Below, piece after piece: positions 6,215-13,596 of a stretch of DNA of 16,999 bases. Position 1 is the first letter of the stretch, and each line of letters starts with the position of its first letter. The DNA comes from Candidatus Portnoyibacteriota bacterium (GTDB lineage: Bacteria > Patescibacteriota > Minisyncoccia > RBG-13-40-8-A > JAUWHN01). The notes below the pieces were generated by a model. It searched no databases. It was not told the DNA's origin and saw nothing but the letters and a program-made list of their open reading frames with translations. The DNA is taken from the NCBI GenBank assembly GCA_030605865.1, contig JAUWHN010000035.1, forward strand, positions 1-16,999. The letters are read 5' to 3'. The position numbers and the translations under genes are program-made.

Positions 6215-6740
6215 GACAAAAACTAAAACAAAGACTAAAGCCAAAAAAACTACCAAGGCAAAAAAACCAGTCAAAAAACCGGTGAAAAAAACTGTTGCGA
6301 AGAAAAAGGTCGCTGCAAAAAAGCCGAAAAAAAAGAAATACTTTGAAGCAGTTGGCAGAAGAAAAACTTCAGTGGCAAGGGTGCGTTTGTTTGCCACAAG
6401 CCCACTTCAATCAGTAGCAGAAGAGAATTTAATAATTAATGACAAGCCACATAAAGACTTTCTTCTTACTTTGGAATTACAGCAAGTTGTTGAAGCTCCT
6501 TTAAGACGCTTAAAATCTCTGAATAGATTTGGAGTTACTGTAAGAGTTAAAGGCGGCGGTATCAGGGGACAGGCCGAAGCGATTCGGCACGGTCTATCCC
6601 GAACCCTTATTTTATTTGACCCCAATTTTCGCAAAAAACTAAAAAAAGCGGGTTATTTAACCCGTGATCCCAGAAAAAAAGAACGAAAGAAATATGGTCT
6701 TAAAAAGGCTCGCCGAGCCCCTCAATGGCGAAAGCGATAA
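6201..6740 (+). CDS. rpsI: 30S ribosomal protein S9 (uS9) with lysine-rich extension
   Basis: 179 aa. S9 lies in the head of the small subunit, and its C-terminal tail reaches the P-site tRNA. The core begins near residue 47 (YFEAVGRRKTSVARVRLF), with VKGGGIRGQAEAIRHGLSR in the middle and the conserved end ARRAPQWRKR; the final KR contacts tRNA in known ribosomes. Residues 1-46 are an added tail of Thr-Lys repeats followed by Lys/Ala/Pro-rich sequence, not part of normal S9. No other start codon exists before the core, so the 14-base overlap with rplM is real. The gene closes the ribosomal block, ten bases before the next start. Confidence 0.96.
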   Translation: MTKTKTKTKTKTKAKKTTKAKKPVKKPVKKTVAKKKVAAKKPKKKKYFEAVGRRKTSVARVRLFATSPLQSVAEENLIINDKPHKDFLLTLELQQVVEAPLRRLKSLNRFGVTVRVKGGGIRGQAEAIRHGLSRTLILFDPNFRKKLKKAGYLTRDPRKKERKKYGLKKARRAPQWRKR

Positions 6741-6750
6741 TTTTAAAAAT

Positions 6751-8958
6751 ATGAAAATCAAAATTTTTCAAGGTGTACCCCTTGATCCTCTTAATAAAAT
6801 TATAAAATGGTGTATTTATATTTTTGTAGGTTTATTACCTTTATGGTTCTTGCCTATAACTTCTAATGCCTTAGATTTTAATAAACAGTTTTTAATGATT
6901 GGCTTGTTAACTATTGCCTTGGTTGCTTGGCTGGTGAAATTACTAACCCAGGAAAAAATTAGATGGCATAAAGGATTAGTTGTTGTTTTGTTTTTGGCTT
7001 TTGTAATAGTTTATGGTCTGGCAACAATTTTTTCTCTTCGGCCTTATGATAGTTTAATGGGGCTTGACAATAATTTAAGCCGTTCCTTAATTAATCTGAT
7101 TTATTTTTTCATTTTCTTTCTTTTGTTGGTGAATTCTAAAATTTCTAAGCTTTTAACTATTTTTTTAGCGTCTTCGGCAATCGTGGGAATTATTGGTTTG
7201 TTTCAGATTTTGGATATATTCATTTTTCCCTGGAATTTTACTAAGGCAGCTTCGTTTAATACTGTTGGCACGATAACTAGTCTGGGAATATTCTTAGCAA
7301 TTCTTCTGCCGCTGGTTTTTGGTTTATTGCCAAGAGCTAAAAAGTGGTTCAAGGGATTTTTAATAGCATTATTTATTCTTAGTTTGGTTGTAATCTTGTT
7401 GCTTAATTTAAGGACTTTATGGATAATAACTGCAATTGCTATGGCAATAATTATAGGATTTTGGCTGACCAAGAAAGAAGTTCTTTCGGGGAAAAATTTA
7501 GGATGGTTGACAATACCGGTAATAATTTTGGCTTTTTGCTTAATCTTTCTTATTTTCAAACCTGGTCCTTTTTTTAATCTTAATCTGCCAATAGAGTTAG
7601 GATTAAGTTATCAAGGAGGATGGGATGTTGTAAAAGAAGTTATTCGACATAGTCCTATTTTGGGCAGCGGCCCCGAAACCTTTGTTTATAATTATTCTCT
7701 TTATAAACCAGAAAGTATTAATCAGACAATTTTTTGGAACATTAGATTCAACAATGCTCCGGCTGAAATACTATCTTTGCTTTCAGAAATAGGAATTCTG
7801 GGACTAATAGCATTTTTAGGGTTAATTACAATATTTTTATTAAAAGTATTTAAGGGTTTAACTGGCAGAGAAATAGGGCTGTTTTCCAGTTGGTTAACTT
7901 TAATGATAAGCTGGTTTTTCTATCCTCAAAATATAACTTTAATGTTTGTGTTTTGGTTATTTTTCGCCCTTTTAGTTATTGCCAGCAGGGATGAAAAAAA
8001 AGATATTAAAATTGTCAATCTCAGGGCCTCTGGTAAAACCGCCTTAGTAGCTAGTTTCGGCTTTATAATCTTAATAATAATGATTATTGGATTTTTATAC
8101 TTAGGAGGAAGTAGATTTATAGCCGAAGCCAAGTATAAATCAGGTCTTGAGCTAATAAACAAAGGAAGCTTAGATTCAGGCATAGATAAGGTAGTTCGAG
8201 CCACGAGTATTAATCCTTATCAGGATGAATTCTATAAAAACTTAGCTCAGCTTTTCCTTGTTCAGATAAATCAAAATTTGAACGATCCTGAATTAACTCA
8301 ACAGGAGCGAGAAAACAGGATTCAAATAGGTATAAATAATGCTATTAGTTCGGCTGTCAAAGCGACTACTCTTAACCCCCAAAATGCTTCTAATTGGATA
8401 ATCCAAGGATCGATCTGTCGTAATTTAATAGCCTTAAAAGATTGGGCCGGTACTTGGGCAATTGAATCCTACAAAAAAGCTTTAACACTTGAACCAACTA
8501 ATCCATTTATTTACATGGAGATAGCTCGAACCTATATAACTGAAGTTGATTTTCTAAGGGGCCAGGAGGACCAAGAGGAACAAGAACAAATAGCAGATTA
8601 TTTAAATAAAGCAATAGAGGCCTACAATAAGGCAATTGAGCTTAAGCCCAATTATTCGTTAGCTCATTTTGAAATAGCCTTAGTTTATGATAGGCAAGGA
8701 AAAACAGCTCAAGCAATCGCAGAATTTGCCAGGGCAGTAGCTTTAGATTCCAACTTTTCTAATGCTCGTTACTTCCTTGGATTGTTATACGATGGAGAAG
8801 GAAACAAGACAGCAGCTATTGAACAATTTGAAAAAATTGCCGAGTTGAATCCCGACAATGAGCTAGTAAAACAAATTTTAGCTAATTTAAAAGCTGGTAA
8901 ACCAGCTCTTGAATTCCCTGAATCAGGGCCATTGGAACAGTTACCCATAGAAGAATAG
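6751..8958 (+). CDS. O-antigen-ligase-like polytopic membrane protein with C-terminal TPRs
   Basis: 735 aa from ATG 6751, chosen because an in-frame ATG at 6664 lies inside rpsI. Residues 1 to about 460 hold about 13 hydrophobic helices. A large loop near 305-355 carries the ligase-type pattern SPILGSGPETF, then NNAPAEILSLLSEIGILGLIAF, typical of the Wzy/WaaL superfamily, which polymerises glycans or transfers them to a carrier or protein. The C-terminal third (about 480-715) has TPR-like helical repeats (for example YNKAIELKPNYSLAHFEIALVYDRQ, then FARAVALDSNFSNARYFLGLLYD, each matching the TPR spacing), with an acidic linker (QEDQEEQEQ). TPRs probably bind partner proteins. Substrate unknown. 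It converges with the PEGA gene, one base between stops. The two glycosyltransferases downstream fit a surface-glycan role. Confidence 0.82.
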   Translation: MKIKIFQGVPLDPLNKIIKWCIYIFVGLLPLWFLPITSNALDFNKQFLMIGLLTIALVAWLVKLLTQEKIRWHKGLVVVLFLAFVIVYGLATIFSLRPYDSLMGLDNNLSRSLINLIYFFIFFLLLVNSKISKLLTIFLASSAIVGIIGLFQILDIFIFPWNFTKAASFNTVGTITSLGIFLAILLPLVFGLLPRAKKWFKGFLIALFILSLVVILLLNLRTLWIITAIAMAIIIGFWLTKKEVLSGKNLGWLTIPVIILAFCLIFLIFKPGPFFNLNLPIELGLSYQGGWDVVKEVIRHSPILGSGPETFVYNYSLYKPESINQTIFWNIRFNNAPAEILSLLSEIGILGLIAFLGLITIFLLKVFKGLTGREIGLFSSWLTLMISWFFYPQNITLMFVFWLFFALLVIASRDEKKDIKIVNLRASGKTALVASFGFIILIIMIIGFLYLGGSRFIAEAKYKSGLELINKGSLDSGIDKVVRATSINPYQDEFYKNLAQLFLVQINQNLNDPELTQQERENRIQIGINNAISSAVKATTLNPQNASNWIIQGSICRNLIALKDWAGTWAIESYKKALTLEPTNPFIYMEIARTYITEVDFLRGQEDQEEQEQIADYLNKAIEAYNKAIELKPNYSLAHFEIALVYDRQGKTAQAIAEFARAVALDSNFSNARYFLGLLYDGEGNKTAAIEQFEKIAELNPDNELVKQILANLKAGKPALEFPESGPLEQLPIEE
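8892..8928. repeat. In-frame palindrome pair at the end of the ligase-TPR gene
   Basis: Hairpin 1 is AGCTGGT-AA-ACCAGCT (8892-8907) and hairpin 2 is CCCTGA-A-TCAGGG (8916-8928). Both lie in the tail after the last TPR and encode KAGKPALEFPESGP. The arrangement, two small neighbouring hairpins, matches the pairs in the WbaZ-like gene and rseP. Confidence 0.65.
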
Positions 8959-8959
8959 T

Positions 8960-10417
8960 TTAGTCCAGATCTATTTCAAAAAGTTGTTCTTCGTTCAATA
9001 CGTATAATTTCGCATTTTCTTCATTATAGAATACCCTAGAATTTTTAATTGAAAAAATGTCCATGGTATTTCTTCTGTTTCGGTCATCAAGTTCAGTAAT
9101 TTTAATTTCATCTCCTACGACAAAAATAATATGTTGATTAGTTCCTGAATACCAAAGGGCTTGATTTATTTTTTCAAATATCTTGATTACTATTTCAGTT
9201 TCGTATTTTTCCCGTATATGCTGTCCAGATTCATACTCCAACCAGACAATTCCGATCTCTTGCTTAGTTCTCCAAAGCAATTTCCTGCCATCGTTAGAAA
9301 ATTCAATGTTTTCTACGTCCGCAGCAATCTTTTCAAAGATTTGGGTTTGATAATTAAAAAGATAAAGATTGTGAGCAATCATTAAAATCTCATCGCTAAA
9401 TATTTCTATATCCTGCTCGGGTTCTTGTCCCGGAATTATCCAATCTTGGGCTGGAAAAAATGGAATATCAAAAATTTTCTTAAAAGACGAGGCCTCAAGA
9501 TTTGTTTTATAAAACCCACCATCAGAATATTTGATATATAAAATTTTATTTTTATGAATCTTGTAAGTTAGAATATCGGAGATAATAGAAAATATTGAAG
9601 ATTCATATAAATTAGAATCATTTAGTTCAATAAAGTAAAGATTGTTTTTGGAATAAAAATAGACTTTATTAGAATTTTGAGGATGAAATGATAAATTTTT
9701 AATACTGTAGACTTTATAATTCGATAATACTCTAATCAGATTATTGAAGTCTATGATTTTAGATTGGTCTCTTAGATTTAAAATATAGTAACGGTTATTA
9801 GAAAAAGATAAAAGGAGTCTTTCGTTATTGAGAGACCAGGAGATTTTTAAGAGATTACTTAAATTAGGTAATATGGGGGTAAAATCCCCACCACTTTTGA
9901 ACGAAAGTGGTGGGGGGTAAATTTGTTCATCAGTTCTTTCAGCTAAATCTATTAAACGAAGAGCAAGTTGAGAATAATTAGTTGCCTTATCTGTTAAATA
10001 GACTATTTTCTTCTTACCATTTGAAAGGGAAAAGTATTTTACATTATAATCTTTTGTAATTTTATTTAGCAAGAGATTTTTCCTAATTAGTATAATATCT
10101 TTTGCCTCGGTAACTAATTTTGATTCAATTTCTAAGGTTTTTTGCCAGTCATGATATTCGGGTTTAGAAATTCTAATATCATATTCTTCAGGCGTTAATC
10201 TTTTTATAAATTTAGTAGTCTTGCCCAAATATTCATTATTAATATAAATATCAGCTTCTTTGGGATGGGATTTGAAATAAAAAGCTCCGGTCATAACCAG
10301 AGATTTTTTTTGCCAATCAAAAGTATATCCTTGAGAATATAAAACAGCAACACAGGCAAGAATAATAAAGAAAACAAGGAAGATGTAGAAAATAATACGC
10401 CGGGTTTTACGAGTCAT
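8960..10417 (-). CDS. PEGA-domain membrane protein with beta-propeller-like C-terminal region
   Basis: 485 aa. A basic N-terminus (MTRKTRR) and a transmembrane helix at about 8-28 (IIFYIFLVFFIILACVAVLY) anchor the protein, probably with the rest outside the cytoplasm. Residues about 44-100 form a PEGA-type domain (FKSHPKEADIYINNEYLGKT, then EEYDIRISKPEYHDW), a beta-rich fold seen in surface proteins. The remainder contains repeated blade-like phrases (YFSLSNGKKKIVYL, ISWSLNNERLLLSF, IEFSNDGRKLLW), suggesting a WD40/TolB-like propeller. The role is unknown; envelope scaffold or glycan contact is inference. The TA-rich sequence just before ATG 10417 contains possible -10 boxes, so the mRNA may be leaderless. 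It converges with the ligase gene and diverges from mreB. A 30-base palindrome lies inside at about codons 168-177. Confidence 0.85.
   Translation of the reverse strand: MTRKTRRIIFYIFLVFFIILACVAVLYSQGYTFDWQKKSLVMTGAFYFKSHPKEADIYINNEYLGKTTKFIKRLTPEEYDIRISKPEYHDWQKTLEIESKLVTEAKDIILIRKNLLLNKITKDYNVKYFSLSNGKKKIVYLTDKATNYSQLALRLIDLAERTDEQIYPPPLSFKSGGDFTPILPNLSNLLKISWSLNNERLLLSFSNNRYYILNLRDQSKIIDFNNLIRVLSNYKVYSIKNLSFHPQNSNKVYFYSKNNLYFIELNDSNLYESSIFSIISDILTYKIHKNKILYIKYSDGGFYKTNLEASSFKKIFDIPFFPAQDWIIPGQEPEQDIEIFSDEILMIAHNLYLFNYQTQIFEKIAADVENIEFSNDGRKLLWRTKQEIGIVWLEYESGQHIREKYETEIVIKIFEKINQALWYSGTNQHIIFVVGDEIKITELDDRNRRNTMDIFSIKNSRVFYNEENAKLYVLNEEQLFEIDLD
9886..9915. repeat. In-frame palindrome in the PEGA gene
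   Basis: Perfect 12-bp arms CCCCACCACTTT (9886-9897) and AAAGTGGTGGGG (9904-9915) around the loop TGAACG. On the coding (minus) strand it contributes PPPLSFKSGGDF, a Pro/Gly-rich segment between blade-like repeats. It is clearly richer in GC than its surroundings. Confidence 0.85.
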
Positions 10418-10424
10418 ATATTAT

Positions 10425-10453
10425 ATCTTAGCATCAATAATAAAGACTTGCAA
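10425..10453 (-). promoter_or_regulatory. Promoter of the PEGA gene (shares -35 with mreB)
   Basis: On the minus strand TTGCAA (10453-10448), a 17-base spacer, TAAGAT (10430-10425). The transcript would start at about 10418-10417, the first base of the ATG, giving a leaderless mRNA. An overlapping TATAAT (10425-10420) is an alternative -10 but would start transcription inside the gene. Confidence 0.5.
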
Positions 10454-10476
10454 AGATAAAAGTTTTAAGGTAAAAT
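10448..10476 (+). promoter_or_regulatory. Promoter of mreB (shares -35 with the PEGA gene)
   Basis: TTGCAA (10448-10453), a 17-base spacer, TAAAAT (10471-10476). Because TTGCAA is its own reverse complement, the same hexamer can serve as the -35 of the divergent PEGA promoter. The predicted start near 10483 leaves about six bases before the proposed ATA start of mreB. Confidence 0.55.
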
Positions 10477-10488
10477 AAAGACAGGTTT

Positions 10489-11490
10489 ATAAAGAAAATC
10501 GGCATTGATTTAGGTACTGCTAATACATTAGTTTATATTCCCAAAAAAGGGGTTATTATTAATGAACCTTCGGTTGTTGCTGTTTCTATAGATGATAACA
10601 GGGTTTTAGCGGTTGGTAATGAAGCAAAAGAAATGATCGGACGCACCCCTGATACTATTGTAGCCCATCGTCCCTTAAAAGACGGGGTTATAGCCGATTA
10701 TAAAGTTACCCAGGCAATGCTTTCTTATTTTATTGATAAGGCCGGAGGAAAAATTAGATTATTTCGACCCGAAGTTATGGTTTCAGTTCCAGCAGGTATA
10801 ACTTCTACTGAAAAAAGGGCAGTAATTGAGGCTACTGTAAGAGCAGGAGCTAAAGCCGCTTACGTAGTAAAAGAGCCGGTTCTAGCAGCTATTGGTGCGG
10901 GAATTCCTATTAATGAACCTTCTGGAAATATGATTATTGATGTTGGCGGTGGGACTTCGGAAGTAGCTATAATATCTTTAGGAGGAGTAGTGGCTTGGGA
11001 TTCGGTTAGAGTTGGGGGAGATAAAATTGATAGAGCAATTACCGACTATATAAAAAAGAAATATAATTTAGCTATTGGAGAACAAACAGCTGAAGAAATA
11101 AAAATCAAGATAGGAAGCGCCTTGCCCCAGAAAGAAAAAGAATCCATTGAGATTAGGGGACGTGATTTAATAAACGGCCTGCCAAAAACTATTACCATAA
11201 ATAGCAATGAAGTTACCGAGGCCATTTCTGACCGCCTTCAAGATATTATTAGAGCAGTTAAAAATGTTCTTCATAAAACCCCTCCGGAATTAGCTGCTGA
11301 TATTATGAACAAAGGAATGGTTCTCTCTGGGGGTGGAGCTCTACTTAGAAATTTTGATGAATTAATAACCCAAATCACTGGCGTACCTTGTTATGTGACA
11401 GATGAACCATTGTTCTGCGTGGCCAAAGGAACGGGAATGGCCCTGGAGAATTTGGAGGTGTATAAGAAGAGTATAATGAGTAAAAAATAG
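10489..11490 (+). CDS. mreB: Rod-shape-determining protein MreB, apparent ATA start
   Basis: 333 aa from ATA 10489, matching the usual length. MreB is the bacterial actin that polymerises under the membrane and guides lateral wall synthesis. Phosphate-1 motif GIDLGTANTLVY lies at about 5-16, phosphate-2 DVGGGTSEVAI at 151-161, and the adenosine motif SGGGALLRNFD at 280-290. The first ATG (10633) would remove 48 residues including phosphate-1, so it cannot be the true start. Reading back in frame from that motif, the codons are ATC, AAA, AAG, ATA, TTT, AGG, GAC, AAA, AAT and the stop TAA at 10471, with no ATG, GTG or TTG. ATA at 10489 aligns with the family's initial Met. A base error is the alternative. 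No mreC or mreD follows; two glycosyltransferases do. Confidence 0.9.
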   Translation: MKKIGIDLGTANTLVYIPKKGVIINEPSVVAVSIDDNRVLAVGNEAKEMIGRTPDTIVAHRPLKDGVIADYKVTQAMLSYFIDKAGGKIRLFRPEVMVSVPAGITSTEKRAVIEATVRAGAKAAYVVKEPVLAAIGAGIPINEPSGNMIIDVGGGTSEVAIISLGGVVAWDSVRVGGDKIDRAITDYIKKKYNLAIGEQTAEEIKIKIGSALPQKEKESIEIRGRDLINGLPKTITINSNEVTEAISDRLQDIIRAVKNVLHKTPPELAADIMNKGMVLSGGGALLRNFDELITQITGVPCYVTDEPLFCVAKGTGMALENLEVYKKSIMSKK

Positions 11491-11495
11491 AATTT

Positions 11496-12458
11496 ATGCG
11501 AATTGGAATTCAGGTCGGTTCAGACCTAAAACAACGAACCGGAGTAGGAGAGTATATTTATCAGTTACTGAAGCATTTGCCAGAGGTTGATGATTATAAA
11601 AATCATCATTTTTTTTTGTATGCCACGAAAACCCTTAAATGGCCTTTTAAGTGGGGGTGGACTCAAATCAGATTATCATTAACAATGCTAAAAAATAAAC
11701 CCGATATTTTATTTATTCCCGTTCATACGTTTCCCATAATTCACCCTAAAAAAATAGTTGTGACAATTCAAGGATTGGAATTTGAACGAGTTCCAGAATC
11801 TTATTCTCTTTCAGAAAGGAAAAAATTAAGATTTTTAACCAAAAGAAACGCTAAAAAAGCAGAAAAGATTATCGTACCGTCAGAATGCACTAAAAGGGAC
11901 TTGATCAAATTTTATAAAATTGATTCTAATAAGATACAAGTAATCCCCCACGGCATTATGTGTGAGGCTCAACCTCACACATCAAAATCGAAAACAAGGC
12001 CCTATTTATTATATATAGGCACTAAACATAAAAGAAAAAACATTGACGGATTAAAAAAAGCATACAAGATTCTTAAAGAAAAATATAAAATAAAACACGA
12101 ATTGATTTTAGCTGGACCCAACAAATATATTGATGATAATAAAAAATGGCAATTATTGAGAAATGCGGATGTGTTTGTTTTTCCCTCTTTTTATGAAGGA
12201 TTTGGATTTCCGGTTTTAGAGGCACAGTCAGTTGGTGTTCCGGTGGTGGCCTCAAGTGCTGGTAGTCTGCCAGAAATTTTGAACGATTCAGCTTTATTAG
12301 TTAACCCTAAAAAACCTACAGAAATAGCCGAGGCAGTTTATAGAATAATCAAAAACCCAGAATTAAAAAAAGAATTAATTAAAAAAGGCCAGGAAAATAT
12401 TAAACGCTTTTCCTGGCAACAGTGCGCAAAAGAAACATTAAAAATAATTACATCATGA
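11496..12458 (+). CDS. GT4-family glycosyltransferase, short form
   Basis: 320 aa. A GT-B fold, retaining nucleotide-sugar transferase, probably acting at the cytoplasmic face in surface-glycan assembly. The N-terminal acceptor half has GVGEYIYQLLKHLP, and the C-terminal half has YLLYIGTKHKRKNIDGLKKAY, then VFVFPSFYEGFGFPVLEAQ with the E-x7-E motif that binds the nucleotide sugar, then GVPVVASSAGSLPEIL. Between LILAGPNKYIDDNKK and WQLLRNADVFV about 25 residues normal for GT4 proteins (strand, V-x-F-x-G turn, helix) are missing. A 25-bp REP hairpin sits in frame at about residues 155-163, in the linker between the two halves. It lies five bases after mreB, and its stop overlaps the next ATG (ATGA). 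Donor and acceptor unknown. Confidence 0.9.
   Translation: MRIGIQVGSDLKQRTGVGEYIYQLLKHLPEVDDYKNHHFFLYATKTLKWPFKWGWTQIRLSLTMLKNKPDILFIPVHTFPIIHPKKIVVTIQGLEFERVPESYSLSERKKLRFLTKRNAKKAEKIIVPSECTKRDLIKFYKIDSNKIQVIPHGIMCEAQPHTSKSKTRPYLLYIGTKHKRKNIDGLKKAYKILKEKYKIKHELILAGPNKYIDDNKKWQLLRNADVFVFPSFYEGFGFPVLEAQSVGVPVVASSAGSLPEILNDSALLVNPKKPTEIAEAVYRIIKNPELKKELIKKGQENIKRFSWQQCAKETLKIITS
11588..11608. repeat. AT-rich palindrome inside the first GT4 gene
   Basis: Arms TGATGATT (11588-11595) and AATCATCA (11601-11608) around ATAAA, encoding part of VDDYKNHH. It may belong to the in-frame palindrome set, but AT-rich arms of this length are less convincing. Confidence 0.4.
11958..11982. repeat. REP hairpin, in-frame copy in the first GT4 gene
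   Basis: Arms ATGTGTGAGG (11958-11967) and CCTCACACAT (11973-11982), loop CTCAA. It is identical over all 25 bases to the copies flanking the transposase gene 1.6 and 2.3 kb away. It is read as MCEAQPHT within the linker after VIPHGI. Confidence 0.92.
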
Positions 12459-13552
12459 AAATAGCGTTAATACATGACTACATAACTGCTTTTGGCGGGG
12501 CTGAAAAAACTTTTAAGGTTTTGACAGAGCTTTTCCCAGAAGCAGAAGTTTATACTTTGTTTTACGATCCAGAAATAAAAAAGAGGTTTTTTCCAAAAAC
12601 CAAAATCAGAACTTCTTTTTTGCAAAAATTTCCCGCTATTTTGAAAAAGAAATATCAATTACTTTTACCCTTTTTACCAGTTGCTGCTGAAACATTAGAT
12701 TTTCGAGAATTTAATCTAGTAATTTCTTCCAGCTTTTCTTTTGCCAAAGGAATTATTACCAGACCCCAAACAAAACATATTTGTTATTGCTACAGCCCTA
12801 ATAGATATCTCTGGCTAAATAAAAATCAGAGGACAATCCTCTGGAAAAATCCTGTTTCTAAATTATTGTTTCACTATCTTAGAATTTGGGACAGACAGGC
12901 CAGTGAACGGGTTGACCACTTCGTAGCAATATCGAAAACAGTACAGAAAAGAATAGAGAAGTACTATAAACAAAAGTCTGTTGTAATATATCCACCCGTG
13001 AAAGTGCCAAAATCTCAGCCTACGGCTGACCACCCGCAGGGTGGCAAACACGAATTTTATCTTATTGTGTCGCAATTGAGAAGATATAAAAAAATTGATT
13101 TAGCAGTAGATGCGTTTAATAAGTTGGGGTTGAAACTAATGATTATTGGCGAAGGGCCGGAAAGAAAAAGATTAGAAAGAAGGGCCAAAAAGAACATCAA
13201 ATTTTTAGGTTGGCAGCCGGATAGAGTGGTAAATAAATATTACAAAAATTGCACAGCTTTTATTTTTCCCAGCGAAGATGATTTTGGCATTGCGCCAATT
13301 GAAGCGATGGTGCACGCTAAACCAGTGTTAGCGTATCGAAAAGGTGGGGCAATTGAAACTGTAATTGAAGGAAAAACCGGGGAATTTTTTGACTGGCAGC
13401 ACTCAGCAGTGTTAGCTGATGGCATTCGCCGTTTGCGTCAAAACTTATTAAAATATAATCCAAAATTTATCTCCACCCACGCCCACAAATTCTCCCGAGA
13501 GCGGTTCGAAAAAAAGTTCAAAAAATTTATAAACAGAATTACAGCTAAATAA
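12455..13552 (+). CDS. GT4-family glycosyltransferase, WbaZ-like
   Basis: 365 aa from ATG 12455. An in-frame ATG at 12422 lies within the previous gene and adds eleven unlike residues. The start MKIALIHDYITAFGGAEKTF, AEVYTLFYDP, and HICYCYSPNRYLW (about 106-118) match the WbaZ-type branch of GT4, mannosyl- or related transferases of O-antigen pathways. The donor-site motif is EDDFGIAPIEAMVHAKPVLA (E-x7-E), followed by GGAIETVIEGKTGEFF. The exact sugar cannot be told. A pair of GC hairpins encodes SQPTADHPQGG at about 187-197, in the linker between the two Rossmann halves. It overlaps the previous gene by four bases. Its TAA stop shares bases with the left inverted repeat of the transposase unit, so that unit abuts this gene exactly. 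Confidence 0.9.
   Translation: MKIALIHDYITAFGGAEKTFKVLTELFPEAEVYTLFYDPEIKKRFFPKTKIRTSFLQKFPAILKKKYQLLLPFLPVAAETLDFREFNLVISSSFSFAKGIITRPQTKHICYCYSPNRYLWLNKNQRTILWKNPVSKLLFHYLRIWDRQASERVDHFVAISKTVQKRIEKYYKQKSVVIYPPVKVPKSQPTADHPQGGKHEFYLIVSQLRRYKKIDLAVDAFNKLGLKLMIIGEGPERKRLERRAKKNIKFLGWQPDRVVNKYYKNCTAFIFPSEDDFGIAPIEAMVHAKPVLAYRKGGAIETVIEGKTGEFFDWQHSAVLADGIRRLRQNLLKYNPKFISTHAHKFSRERFEKKFKKFINRITAK
13016..13044. repeat. In-frame palindrome pair in the WbaZ-like gene
   Basis: CAGCC-TAC-GGCTG (13016-13028), one base, CCACCC-GCA-GGGTGG (13030-13044). Both hairpins are perfect with 3-base loops. It encodes part of SQPTADHPQGG in the interdomain linker. The first hairpin has the same arms as hairpin 2 of rpoA (CAGCC/GGCTG). 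Confidence 0.85.
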
Positions 13553-13553
13553 T

Positions 13554-13589
13554 TATGTGTGAGCATGTGTGAGGCTCAACCTCACACAT
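13554..13589. repeat. REP cluster left of the transposase gene
   Basis: A half copy ATGTGTGAG (13555-13563), one C, then a full hairpin with arms ATGTGTGAGG (13565-13574) and CCTCACACAT (13580-13589) around CTCAA. It ends seven bases before the transposase ATG, so in mRNA it could hide the start region and limit translation. Confidence 0.9.
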
Positions 13590-13596
13590 AAAAACC

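Noticed and set aside
9886..9915. Intrinsic terminator on either strand
   Set aside because: The strong stem is mid-gene in an intact reading frame and is not followed by a T-run on the plus strand; the minus-strand ATTTTA after it is too weak.
10633..11490. mreB starting at ATG 10633
   Set aside because: It would drop the phosphate-1 ATP-binding motif that is plainly encoded upstream in the same frame.
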